Assembly (NCBI GenBank): GCA_030549205.1
Contig: JAUKTV010000005.1
Coordinates: forward strand, 2,418,001 to 2,482,000
Direction of reading: 5' to 3'
DNA: 64,000 nucleotides
From: Apiosordaria backusii
Lineage: Eukaryota > Ascomycota > Sordariomycetes > Sordariales > Lasiosphaeriaceae
Position numbers and translations under genes: made by a program. Numbering within the stretch: the first letter of the stretch is position 1; every line of letters starts with the position of its first letter. Shown piece by piece: positions 42,701-54,109 of this stretch. The notes beneath the pieces are model-generated. The model saw nothing but the letters and a program-made list of their open reading frames with translations, was not told where the DNA came from and did not search any database.

Positions 42701-45700
42701 TGCCCAGCTTCGGCAACCTGCATCAACCCAAGGGCAAGCACCACCTGTCCTGTCTGAATTGGGTTCGAGGGCATCCAGTTTTGATCATTGCTTCTTCTTT
42801 TTTTTTTACATACACCCGAATACATGCAGCCTTCGGCTGATCATCGCCACCTTCCTGTGTATTCTCTTCTGGTCGCCCATGATCCGCAACAATGCGTCCA
42901 GTGGTCGAAAAACAACAGGTCTCCCATAAGCGGGGGCGAGTAGTGAGCGGGGAGAGAGCTGTTTCATCCTTTGCAGTCACATCGTCATGTTCCCGAAACG
43001 TCGAGACAACACCATCCAGCGTTGCAGTTGCAATCAACTCGTTTCCGACTTATAATTTTTGCCTTCTAGAAACGACTAATGCCCGACGATCAACCCCATC
43101 TCTCCAAGCATCATCATCATCGGCAGAGCTTGCCCTCAGTTCCAGACAATGATAACAACACGACCGCGCGTCCAGCATTACACGGCGCTGTGAAGTGTAC
43201 GACAAGCAGTTCCGTATTCAACTCAAATCCTATCTGCTCGTCACACCTAAGTACCGGTACTTGGCATTTACAACCCCGCACCGTCTCGGTGCGCGGTGGG
43301 TTCAACACAGGACGAGGTGCCAGGAATCGACTCTGATGAATTTCACCACAGACAGCCTGATTCTCTCCAGCAATTCCACCTCGCACTCCACTGTACGCCA
43401 GACGCATCGAACGATGAGGGAAGCTATCACGACTATTCCCCCATTCCCAGTGCTGATCTGAGTGGCAAACTGCCCACATGTACCGAGCAGCCCAGAGTAC
43501 TTTGGCCTTTTTCCGGTAGCTATACCTTGCATTGCCAGACGACGCTACTGCAGCCACGAACTGCAGCATGCAGGTACGAATGCCTTTTTCACCTTTTCAG
43601 CCAAACGAATTGTGTCTGGGAAAAATCTCTATCAGCCTCCGTTGCATTTTCCTGCTTTGGGCGCAGCAACGAACTCCTGCCGTCGTCGAGTTTGCGTTAC
43701 TTTCTCCGTTGCTGTATGAGATGCCACAGTCAAACACTCTTCTCACGAAAAGAAGGTAATTCCGCCTCAAGGCACCCCTCATCGTCCCATCGAGAACAGT
43801 TTGGAGAATTTCTTGATCGAGAGATCCAGGCCCACTGCTGCCAGTGTCAGGTCCCAGGGGCCCCCTGTGCTCCCGCGAGACCAGTAACGAACCCCTCCCT
43901 CCCCACTTGCAACTGTTCGGTGTTGGTGGACCTGCAGGCCTCGGACACAAACGGCATCCTGATCCGGGAGGGTTTTTCCCCCTCCTGGTCCTGCTTTTGA
44001 AACCCTGACAGGGCCGAATCGGAGCTGCGAGGTATCTGGCCTTCCTTGGCGCGACACTATTCTCTCGCCACCATGGAGCTGGGACGAGGTGTCACGCACG
44101 ACCGGTGGCCTGAAAATTCGACTGGACTTTGCTTCTACAAACGGTGACCAGAATGTTGAAATGTCGTGAGCCAACAAAAGGAACTTGTTTGATTCTGGGC
44201 GAGGCCCTTAAAGGATGTCACCCAGACGGTGGGTGTAACGCAAAGAATTCGAAAAACCGAACTAGATCCGAACGGACCCCAACCTGAGAGTGGCCTTCAC
44301 CGTCTTCTTCGCACCGTCAAGGGATCTGCTAGTGGCGTCCACCAGCAATGCACTATGAAGCTTAGCAGCATTGCTGTTCTATGTAACGACGCCAAACCTC
44401 GTCTATTTTGTGCTCCATGTGCATTTGGGACCTACTATACATTTCGAAACATAAACTCGGGAGAGCATGACATCAGACACGAATATGAGAGTATGTGTGT
44501 GCTCCGCAATAAAACGCCCATATATAACGCAACTCGAATAATCTACCTGGACAAAATAACGCAGATTGTTGATTCAAGATGTTAAGCCACCAGATCGCAT
44601 GCTTAATCCGCCACGAGCGGATGATCCGGGCTTCCAGATGATCCAGTTCCAGGATAAAAAGGCTTGGATTTCTTCTCTGAAAATCTGGTACGGACCGTTG
44701 ATTGACGGGCCGCGGATTGGGGCCGTGTTTCCCAGGGATTCTGTTAACATCGGGCGATGGGCCCCGAAAATGGCGGTTATGCCGCCTCGGTGTCCCGCCC
44801 CGGATTTGCGGATGGATCAAGGGCAAAAGATTCTTTGCCTGTGCTTATTGCAAGGTGGCATTGACCACTCTCGGGTCCGGTAAAGAAGCCTCCCACCGCC
44901 ATTTCGAAGCACAAGAATCTTCCGACCCCCAGGCTTGGGTGTCTTTTGGCACCGTTAGTGCCTCGCCGACGGTTTGGTTCCTACCTACGCCTAACGGAGG
45001 TTAGACGGATGCCACGGTGCAGTTTCGGCAGACTGGATACCGGTCAAGAATTCAAAACAACACAAGTCGGATGATGCCGTGGAAATGGTCTCGACTCTTC
45101 AGTAATAATAAATTGGTGTTTACACTAATGATACACCATCCAGAATAGCACCGAGATGCTTACTAGCGCAACTCTAGACAATTTTCTGTCTGTTGATCTC
45201 CAGAAAGTGCCAATCTTTCTTCAGTTGTCGATGGCGCGATATCACGATGGATATTGTCTGTCCATGCTGTCTTTGGAATGACAGCAAAGCGCATGGGTAT
45301 TCCGCCGACGGCGATCCACTTCGCCAAAGACCAATTCATGCAGGAACGAGCTTTTTAGGTTCGTCCAATGGGCTGCCCCCGCGTCCCATGTCGATGGGTC
45401 TTCTCGAAGGTTTCAGGGTCCCAGCATCCCCGCACGACGGAGCAACGGACGGACCTCTTTCTTCAGCAGGTCGACTCTTTTGGCGTCTTGGACGTTCCCG
45501 ATAAACCAGACCGCCCAGCACGGCCAGCAGCAGGCGGTGGCCTTCCATCAACTGTCAAGTCAGACGGAAAGAGACACATGTTGGAATCCACTGACGTCTT
45601 GTACCGTTCCCCGAGCTATCTACCAACGTCGAGGCGACGATATACCCGCTGCCCACAAACACCAAACAGTCTATCAAGGTGCTGCCGGTATCAATTGGGT

Positions 45701-47950
45701 GGAGGATCGTCACTTTCTTGCACCGTTGATCAGCACCCCATTTACGTAAAGCAGCTAGTGTATGAATATCAGTTTCTCCGACGCGATGTCTCGCTGGCTT
45801 GCCAAGCAGCCTGGCCTTTGCCTCTTGGGATATGGCCAGCGTTAGCGTGAGGACTGGCCGGGCGCCGGGTGCGCCAGACGACCTCGGCAGCCCCACGATT
45901 TGGAACGTGTGGACAGAAATGCTGGTCAGAGAAAGACACTATCGGGACCAGCCCCGGCAGACCATGCGGATCCCTCCGTTGATGAAGAAACACAGCAGCT
46001 TCTTTTGATATGATAAGTGGGGATTTGGGGGGTCTTGGAGATAAGACACTGCAGCCAAGCGTGTTGACAGCTTTGACTCTGATAAGTCTGGGCGGCAGGT
46101 GGCGATTGAGCTTGGTGATAGTGTCAAACACGGGCTGCATACGCGGTGAAGATTTTGTTTGTTTTTCTATGGTCTGGAGACACGACTATTGATGTGGCGG
46201 AACGCACTCGCTGACACCATTGCTTTTATCGATGTCGACACAGAGTCCTTGGTTTCAGGATTTTCAAGCCGTTTTGGGACAACCTTTATAACACGCAGCT
46301 GTGGGGGACGTTCTCATCCCACGAAGCAAGCCAACGATAATCTGTACGGCATCTCCAGATATCACTTCAGCGTTATGCCACGAACCAAAGAGGCAATCAG
46401 TGGGGGTTGCGTCGTACGTTTTGAGCGGTGACACACACGAGTTGAGCAGTTTCCAGCCATCTGTTATCGTGCCTATCGTACCTGAACTAACAGCTTCACT
46501 CGCATACGGATACATATTCGTACAGTAGTCTCATTGAAGCTGCGGTACGTGCCTGATTGTGGGAGCCTTTTCCAGTAAAACACCTTCTCTGGATGGATGC
46601 GAGAACAATGCCAGAGAGAAAGTCTGTCGTTGCCGCAATCTGACTGTATGGCACACAAGGCACACAACGCGGCGAGGCACCCGCGGCTCCGTGTCATTGG
46701 CCGCAAGTCCCGGCCGGCGGGTTTTTCTTCAGATGGGGGAACTGCTGCCGTCATTCCTTCTGCCGGACCAGTTAGCAGTCACCGACGATGTTCGGCGCCG
46801 CCTTTGTGCAGGGCCGGTACCAACTCCTGACTCTGGCACCTGTCTGTTGCGTCACCGACCATATTTGCCACCAAGCCTGTGAAGCTGGCCGCCGCAACCA
46901 ACAAACAATTGTGTTGTTCTGTCAGGGGCCATCAGAATTTTTTTCTTTGGTCTGCAGGGTGAGGTCTCTCGTCACTCCAGTCAAAGATGCTCCCGAGGTG
47001 TTGGTAGAGAGGAGAGATGCAGCTGTGGATTTGTTTCATGTCTGTCACCGCCATTCTCACAAAGTTCCCATTGTCGGGAGGTTGCTTCTTTGAGGCGGTT
47101 CTCATGTATCCTATTATCATATTTCGTTTCCTTGGCACACGTGGGTGACGAAAACCTAGCGATAAAAAACAGCTGTGCTTACAACACGTTAAACCACCAA
47201 ATCACCACCAAACTTTGTAATACCTTGATGAAACTTCCTAGGCCAACTCTCTAGAGCTCCAGAATAGTTGTAGTATTTTTTAAAATATTTTCTAATCCGA
47301 AATGCGGTAGTTATTACGCCGTCAAGTGAGTTGGGTCAGCATCGTTTTTGTCACTAGGTTTTTGTCACCCACGTGCTTGGATTGACGAGTTTGGACGTGC
47401 GGAAAGGCAAACGGCCATTCCCTTGGTTGAGAAAGCTTTCTCCCCCACAACCAGCATCTCCGCATACAGTCATCACCCCGCAAAAAAAGCCTTGACTCGG
47501 GACGACGACTCGTCGAGCTCACATGCTTGCTTTCCGTCTGTTGTTTCAAGCATTGCCCTTGAAAGGCTGGCAAACAGACAAACACTTTGCGACTGCTCAC
47601 TATCTACGTGACGTGGTGACCTCGGGATATGGAGTAGATCTCCAGATCTACACCACCAGCCCCAGCCCGAATGGAGTGAGTCTCTTTTGGTGGATGGTCC
47701 GTTTGCGGTCATGGCCCACGAGAAATAGATCTGCCCGGTAGAGTGCCTCTATGCCGTACCGTATGTGTATCCTATCATGACAAGTTGCACGAAGAAGATC
47801 ACCAGCCAGCCACGCGAGCATGTCTGATGGACGGACCTCCCGAAGGCGACCGGCCCTGATCTCGGCCCTGTACGATAGAAGAGATCTTGACTTCCCGCCG
47901 GTGCACAGCCAACCGGCCGCCCGTTGGGTCTTAACAGCTTGGTAGACCTA
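39739..47950. other. Gene desert, part 1
   Basis: 8.2 kb upstream of the Seb1-like gene. Both strands contain only short frames with unnatural Ser/Cys/Arg-rich composition and no domain motifs. Base composition is ordinary, so this is not an AT-rich RIP-degraded island or a typical centromere. The longest frames (40669-41406 minus, 43296-44000 plus) were considered and not called. Confidence 0.5.
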
Positions 47951-47952
47951 GG

Positions 47953-48131
47953 AGATCGCCTCGGCAGTTCGAGTTGATCTTTTCTTCTACTCACTACTTA
48001 CTTGCTCTTCGGTCTCTTTTAATCCAGGCTATGATGGGTGGCGGTCGAGAAGACGAGGGCGATCACCTCGGTATCTAGAGTTGATCTCTTTTCTTTTCGT
48101 CCTATAGTCTTTCTTTTTGGTTTCCTTTTGG
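47953..48131 (+). repeat. Diverged direct repeat, about 70 bp, period about 106 bp
   Basis: 47953-48020 and 48059-48131 share the order GATC-CCTCGG--GAGTTGATCT followed by a T/C-rich stretch. Several differences are G-to-A or C-to-T (GATCGCC against GATCACC, CGGCA against CGGTA). It is an old tandem duplication. Confidence 0.55.
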
Positions 48132-50726
48132 TCCTCTTTGCTGTCGAAACGCAGCTAAGCCGAGTGGCTTTTCACATACAGTTCGGAGTCCTCCGATGCG
48201 AAAGCGTCACATGGCCTTGTCTCTTCCACACCGTTGTCGAGGTTCCTTCAATGTTGTTTGAACGGTTAAGCAACCGCCCCCCGAGCCGCCCTACAGGTTA
48301 GGTGACCAGCCACATAGATCGAGATCATGTGATGGTTTGATGGATCTAAAAGGCCTCCCAAAGACTGTTTTCAAGCCTAGTACGTCAGAGAAGGGTATTG
48401 ATACCGGCTATCTATCGTGCTGATGGAGTTACTGGCGGGTTGTCGACTCTCTGTCTACCTATGTGGGTCATTATTGGACATGTTTGTTTGTCTGGTATTA
48501 CTTCAATGTTTGACCTTCCACGACATACGCCAACACCTACCTCATCCACATGGCAAACAGGGAGATAGGGCAGGGCATCAAGGACTCGAGGTAGTGGCGG
48601 GAGGGTGACGCAAGGGGGCGGTGCGATACCCAAATCTCATCGTCTCATTCATTGCTTTTGAGAGATTTACCTGGAGGACAGACATTAAGTGGTCTCTGGG
48701 GCTTCTTCTACCTACCGCCCTGATTTACAACGACTTTTCAATGGAGACATAAAATGGAGGAGGGCGAAACCTGCCTGGGAAGAAACGGACAACGTTTCTC
48801 GTATCTCGTATTCAGATCCCATAGCTGACGTAACTAGGTAGGTACCTTCCAGACCGCCAACGGATACGGGGTTGAGCGTACGCGTACATACACACTTAAT
48901 GGTGGACGCGGGGCAGAGAGGGGCAGTTGGGTTGTAGTAAGTTGGAGGGGGAGAGGCAAAAAAGTCTGAAAAGTTGTGAAGAGCGAGGTGGGTTGTTACA
49001 GCTGTGCCTCTTTCTGAGTTTCTGTGCCGCTGAGCGCCGCATTGACGTGCCGAGTTGTTCGCTTTCTTTCCCTTTTGGGATGGAGTAGAGGTTGGAAGTG
49101 TACCTGCATGTGTGTATCATCTGTCATCGGCCTCGATCTTTGGACTGTGCTGTCTGGCTGTGTCGCGTCATCCGATGCCGGTGCCGCGCCGTGCCGCCTT
49201 TGGAGGGGCAAAAGGTGGAGGTGGGGGATGGAGGGACAGGATCTGACTGTTGGTGTTGGTGGATGTCTTGTAAGTAAGGTAAGGTGGGTGTAAAAGGCTG
49301 TCGATAGTCTGACTGATGTACGACGGCGTACAAAGCAGAGGAAGTTGGGTTGAGACGGATGGGTGGGGGGGGGGGGTGGGGAGAGGTGGGAAGTAGACAA
49401 ACTCCTTTCTGTCTTAGTAGTTCTTGCGGATGTGCAGAGTGTAGTGATACAACTATCTAAATAGTCAGTCAGCCTTATGAAGAATCTCAAACTGTCAGTC
49501 TCACACAAAGGGAGATGTTTCACGAAGCTGCATTGGGTTGTGAAATCGAGTGTTGCTTACTACTCCCGCGTGCATGATCAACGTGATACACAGTAGGAGG
49601 TCTTCTTCAAAGTGCGATAGACTAGTGCTTACCTTCTCAAACTCAACATCACTTCAGAAAAGCTCGAGTCTGTGTTTTAGTTGAGTGAGTTCAGTAAAAA
49701 CTGTGACTATCACAATGAGTTAATGAGACAAAGCGTGAGAAAAGTGACAGCCTCATGAGCAAGATCATCGTCCATTGATGAGTGGCTTACTCAAATATTG
49801 ACTTCACTTCCCACCATTAGTAACGCTATTCGGTCAAACAAGACAAGTTCGGAGCCATCGTGTGGCGCCACCGTGAGCATCGGTTGCCCGGTCTCGGAAA
49901 CTCTCAGCTTTTCTCGCACGATAAATTCCCCCGAGTCAGTCCCGACCGGAGTTTCTATCCCCGTGCCGGATCCGGAGTTGATGCCGCCTCCCCTCAGCTA
50001 TGTCTACTACATTGGTTGTTGGTTGTATGTGCGCTACCACCTTTGGATGCAGTTATGCGGACAAGTGGCGGATAAGTAAGACTGGTAAACTGTGGGCTGT
50101 GGTAAAGGGGGGGTCAGTAAGCGCTGAAGGATTTTGCGCGTTACACTGATGGTGAAGGTTTTAGGGACAGTTTAGAAAGGAAAATGGGGAGAGGGTGTTA
50201 CTTTTTTCGTGAACTGGAGTAAGTAGGTAAAATCTGGAGGATTCTGGGTGGGTGACCCAAAAGATGGTGTAGAGGCGTGTGTGTGTCACTACCGAATGTG
50301 TGAAAAAGACTAAGCGCTGAAAGATTTCGAGAATGTGGGTGTGGTACATTTGCATAATAAGAAACCAAAGCTCATGTATGCAAACTTGAGGTGATGGCTG
50401 AAGTCGAAGTGTGACACCTTCTCAAACATACATAGGTATTGGGGGCATCAAGGGGAGTGGTGCCGTCTCATTGCGGTTGATTGGGAGTTCCGGGTTGTTA
50501 CTAAAGTTTCATGACTGAGAAAGGGAAAGAACTCTGAGAACTGAAGAGGTACAGCAGTGGAGTGTAAGTAGCTCAGGGGTTCAGGGGTTCTGTGACAAGG
50601 CCTCGGCCTCCTAAGGGGAGTCGAGTAGGTCAATACGTTGGAGATGAGAGACACAAGTCAAAGCTCACGCTTCAGAGAACTTACCTAACAAGGCAAACCT
50701 GGCTAAGAGGTGAAGAACAAATGTGT
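48132..50726. other. Gene desert, part 2
   Basis: No gene seen on either strand. It contains the G-rich tract at 49362-49390. Confidence 0.5.
49362..49390 (+). other. G-rich tract with quadruplex potential
   Basis: GGG, then a run of 11 G, then GGGG and GGG, separated by one to five bases. This meets the usual four-run pattern for a G-quadruplex on the plus strand. Confidence 0.6.
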
Positions 50727-50943
50727 TAATGTGGTAATTTGTGAATGTGCTAATGTGGGAAAGAGGTAATGTGCTAATGTGTAAATCGGGTAATGTGTTA
50801 ATATGTAAAGGGGGTAATGTGGTAAAGAGGTAATGTGGTAAAGGGGTAATGTGGTAAAGGGGTAATGTGGTAAAGGGGTAATGTGCAAATGTACAAATGT
50901 GTTAATGTGCAAACGTGATAATGTGTTAATGTGATAAAGGGGT
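50727..50943 (+). repeat. Minisatellite with a 16-bp GGTAATGTGGTAAAGG unit
   Basis: About 217 bp of tandem copies. The central units (about 50814-50882) are nearly perfect 16-mers; the outer parts are degenerate 8-9-bp units such as TAATGTG and AAATGTG. The minus-strand frame through it only reflects the repeat. Confidence 0.85.
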
Positions 50944-51420
50944 CAAGAGGCCTAGAGGCGAACAGTTCAAAGATGATGGTGACAGAGAATCTCTTGCCTT
51001 ACTTGCCCTGTCGAGTCAACCCCGTTGAAAGAGTGACCAGAATTGAGGGACTTGGGTTGCCATTGAAGATAGCGCGCATCACTCCAAGGGTAAGGTCCAA
51101 ACTCCTGCCCGTTGTCAATTGTCTTAATCACCCTTCTCTAACTGACTGCGCCTTGTTTATGAGAACCTGGGACATCATCTCTCTAGACAGCCTGCGAAAA
51201 AGAATGTTAAGCGTATGTACACAATCCAACTGATCAAACAGCCTTAGCCTTGGATGAAACGCCATTTGGAAAGGTGCTCATTGTATGTGATATACTGCCT
51301 GGTCTGTGTGCTGGCCTGTCAACGCACCCATGCCAGTCCTTGTCATTATCACCAATATCATCGTGGTCGTCGTAGTTGTCATTGCCCCCTATTAGCTGTC
51401 CTCAGCACGCTGCCAGCTTC
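50944..51420. other. Downstream region of the ALO-like gene
   Basis: Expected 3'-UTR of the minus-strand oxidase, then unannotated sequence up to the minisatellite. No gene seen. Confidence 0.5.
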
Positions 51421-53199
51421 TCAATACATCTCCAAAATCTCCCCAATCACACTCCTGTAAATACCATTCGGATCAAACCGCTTCCTCACAGCTTTAAATC
51501 GAGCGAGATACTGTTGCAAAAAGATGTTAGTCACTTATCAATATTCCCACGCGAGTCCCCATAAGTGGCACTTACTCCTGGGTCCAAATGCTTCTTCGAC
51601 CTCGCAAATACCTCCCTCCTGTTCTTTGTCCAGTGAGGTCTGCACGGGAACTCGTCAATCAGAGCATTGGCGACTTTGTGGTCTGTTTACCTCTCATTAG
51701 TTTCATGTCTCAAGCAAGTGATAATGTATTCCGTGATGCTTACAGAATGGCTCATTAAACCTCTTCTCATCCCCCACACTCGGCCGATAAGAAGGAAAGT
51801 CAAACATGATCGTCCCCTTTGACCAATCCACCCCGTCAGAAGTGTTGTAGGTCTGCTGCCCGAGGAAGTCAAAGTAGTGTCGTCCAACTACCCCCCATCC
51901 GTCAGCTTATGACAACAGCCCTCGTAATCTGGAGGCAACTTACACTTGATATTGATCCCACTCCTATATGTGCTCGTCATGATAATCCCCTTCTTCAACT
52001 CCTCATCAAACAATCCCCTCGCCCTCTTCAGCACAGCATTTGCCATTGTCACCGGGAAAGCCAGCTCGAGTGTATACGCCCTCAACCCGTAATCCCATTG
52101 AGCCTTTTGGTCTGGATACAACCCCCCAATGAGCACATCGTAATTCCAGCCATACACCGGCCACTCCGTAAGCGGTGTGTTCGTGGTCTTCTCCCTAAAG
52201 TTTGGCTTCTCCCACTGCCCAAAAAAGATCTCTTCCATGAGCATGTTAGAGGTAGGGAGGTACTTCCCGCTGTTCAGCAGATTCTTGGCAGCGAACGCCT
52301 CAAGGTCGGTGACCGAAAAGGTGTTTTGGAAGCCTTGCTGCTCGGTAAAGTTGACAGGGACAACGTCGTAGTACCGCTGGTGGAACTTTCTCTTGTAGGG
52401 CCACCACCAGAGGTTGGCGGTTGCGTAGGGGGCGATGAGACCGTAGATGTCCCCTTCTAGAACCTCTTTCTCATCAAACCTGCTCCGCAGTTGTCAGTCT
52501 AGCGCTGCCCAATAACAAAGGAGAAAAAGAAACTCACGTATTCTGCTTCGCATAAACCTTAGTATCAGGATAAATCTTCAGCTTTATCCTCGCAATAATC
52601 CCCAACAACCCCAAACTAGTCGAGGCAGCCAACCACTCATCATTATTTTCATCCCTCTCTACCCTCCTGATCTCCCCCTTTCCATCAATGATATCCATAG
52701 CCAACACACCCGCCGCCACCATCGAGTCCTCTCTGATTGAGCTCCTATGCGCTCCCATAGCTACACTCCCCCCAAAGCTGATGTTCCAGTTCGTGAGCGT
52801 GTAACCCACACTGGCACCCCTATCATGGAGGTACTCCGCCAGTTGGAAGAACGTCACGCCGGCATCGACAAGGACGGACCCGTGAGGGGAACCCTCGGGA
52901 AGGTTAAAGTCGTAAATGCCAGCTACATTTTCTGTTCGGATGATGATGGTTGAGTCGTCGCTGCACTGCGTGTCATACCACATATGGCCTTTACCTGCAG
53001 CTCGGACCAGAGACTTGGATTGGATGGCCGACTTGACCACTGAAACCATATCCTCAACGGAAGTGGCGTCATGAACCCGAGAGACGTTGTGGCAGGCTGG
53101 TGAGCCCGGTCCGTCAAAGGTGTTCCATACCAAGGCTGAAGCGGTGCCTGAGCAGAGGAGAAGGCTGCTTAGGCCCACACGCAGGCCGGTAGGAAACAT
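51421..53199 (-). CDS. Secreted FAD-linked aldonolactone (D-arabinono-1,4-lactone) oxidase-like enzyme
   Basis: Five exons: 53199-52538, 52479-51944, 51887-51744, 51682-51576 and 51510-51421. All phases agree and give 512 residues. The N-terminus MFPTGLRVGLSSLLLCSGTA is a signal peptide, so this is not the mitochondrial Alo1 itself. The FAD-binding PCMH domain has the flavin-linking histidine in AAGKGHMWYD and the later FGGSVAMGAHRSS. The C-terminal ALO domain contains NLWWWPYKRKF, the HWTK form of the HWxK motif in RPHWTKNRREVF, and the ending FDPNGIYRSV. Family knowledge: these enzymes oxidise sugar lactones with O2, releasing H2O2. Exon 2 could start three bases earlier with one extra residue. 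The substrate is unknown. Confidence 0.9.
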
Positions 53200-54109
53200 G
53201 CTTTCAACTGTAGGCGGGGGCTTGAAACAGAAAAGAAAACAACAAGCAATCGCCTAGAGATCCGAAAAGAGATCTAGGTTCAAGCCTAGTGGAGCTCTCT
53301 CCAGAAACCGACTTGCCGGGAAGGCACACACGCTTTATATTCAACCACACAACGAGGAGGTCTCGTCTTCCTCCCCTCCCGACTGACAAAAGCCATGTTT
53401 CTTCGCTTCCCTAGACAGTAACCCAAACTCACACCTCCTCCCATCCCACCCTCATCCAGCCGCGGCTCATCACCACCTCCCTCCCATCAAACACCAAAGA
53501 AAACCACATGTGATCCTGCCCATCTCATTGGAGGGTAACATCCCATCCCTCAATCTACACCTCTCTCACCCCTCGTCCACCACTCATCCCATCCCATTCC
53601 AAGTACAAGATCTCCAAACACAACCCTACCTGCAAGCGAATCCTTTCTCGATGAGGTCCTTCCCCCTTGGTTCGCTTGCAACTTGTTCACAACGAATGTC
53701 GTTGGTCGTGATAGCGCCAAGCCGGGCGGGCTGGCCTCAAGGGGCAAATTGAACGAGCGAGCGATGTCACTCCCCGCGAATCACAACGCCAGTGCTGAAC
53801 AACAAAAACGCGGGGAAATGCAGGGCAGAGATGCTACCTGGTCGGCGTTTTTTTACCTGCTGTCAGGGTCATTTCCTGGAATTTGAACTTTTTGGAAATC
53901 CAGGAATCAACTGGTTGCTTGAAGCCGCTGATCCAGAACTGTCATGTGCCCAATCATGATGGTGGAGAGGCTTAATTCTGTGAGCGAACCAGGCAGCTTG
54001 GGCAAAGCAGAACCTCTGAAAAGCCCATCGCTGCCCCTTTTCCCCGTTAGGAGATCAAGGGGGAGTGGTTACAACAAGAGTCTGATCATGATGTAAATTT
54101 TCTTTGACA
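53200..54109. other. Intergenic region between ALO-like gene and HET gene
   Basis: The promoter of the ALO-like gene and the 3' side of the HET gene. It includes a small perfect inverted repeat (CTAGG / CCTAG) near 53275 that is not a tRNA T-arm. No gene seen. Confidence 0.55.

Noticed and set aside
43296..44000. 234-codon plus-strand frame in the desert
   Set aside because: No recognisable domain, Cys/Ser-rich and noncoding-like, and no continuation through introns.
50235..50275. Segment similar to the 5S rRNA motif TGGGTGGGTGACC
   Set aside because: The flanks do not match dispersed fungal 5S genes, no complete 120-base gene is present and no T-run terminator is in place.
53268..53295. 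CTAGG-TTCAAG-CCTAG hairpin resembling a tRNA T-arm
   Set aside because: The loop is six bases and no other tRNA arms occur upstream. It is a short palindrome in the promoter of the ALO-like gene.
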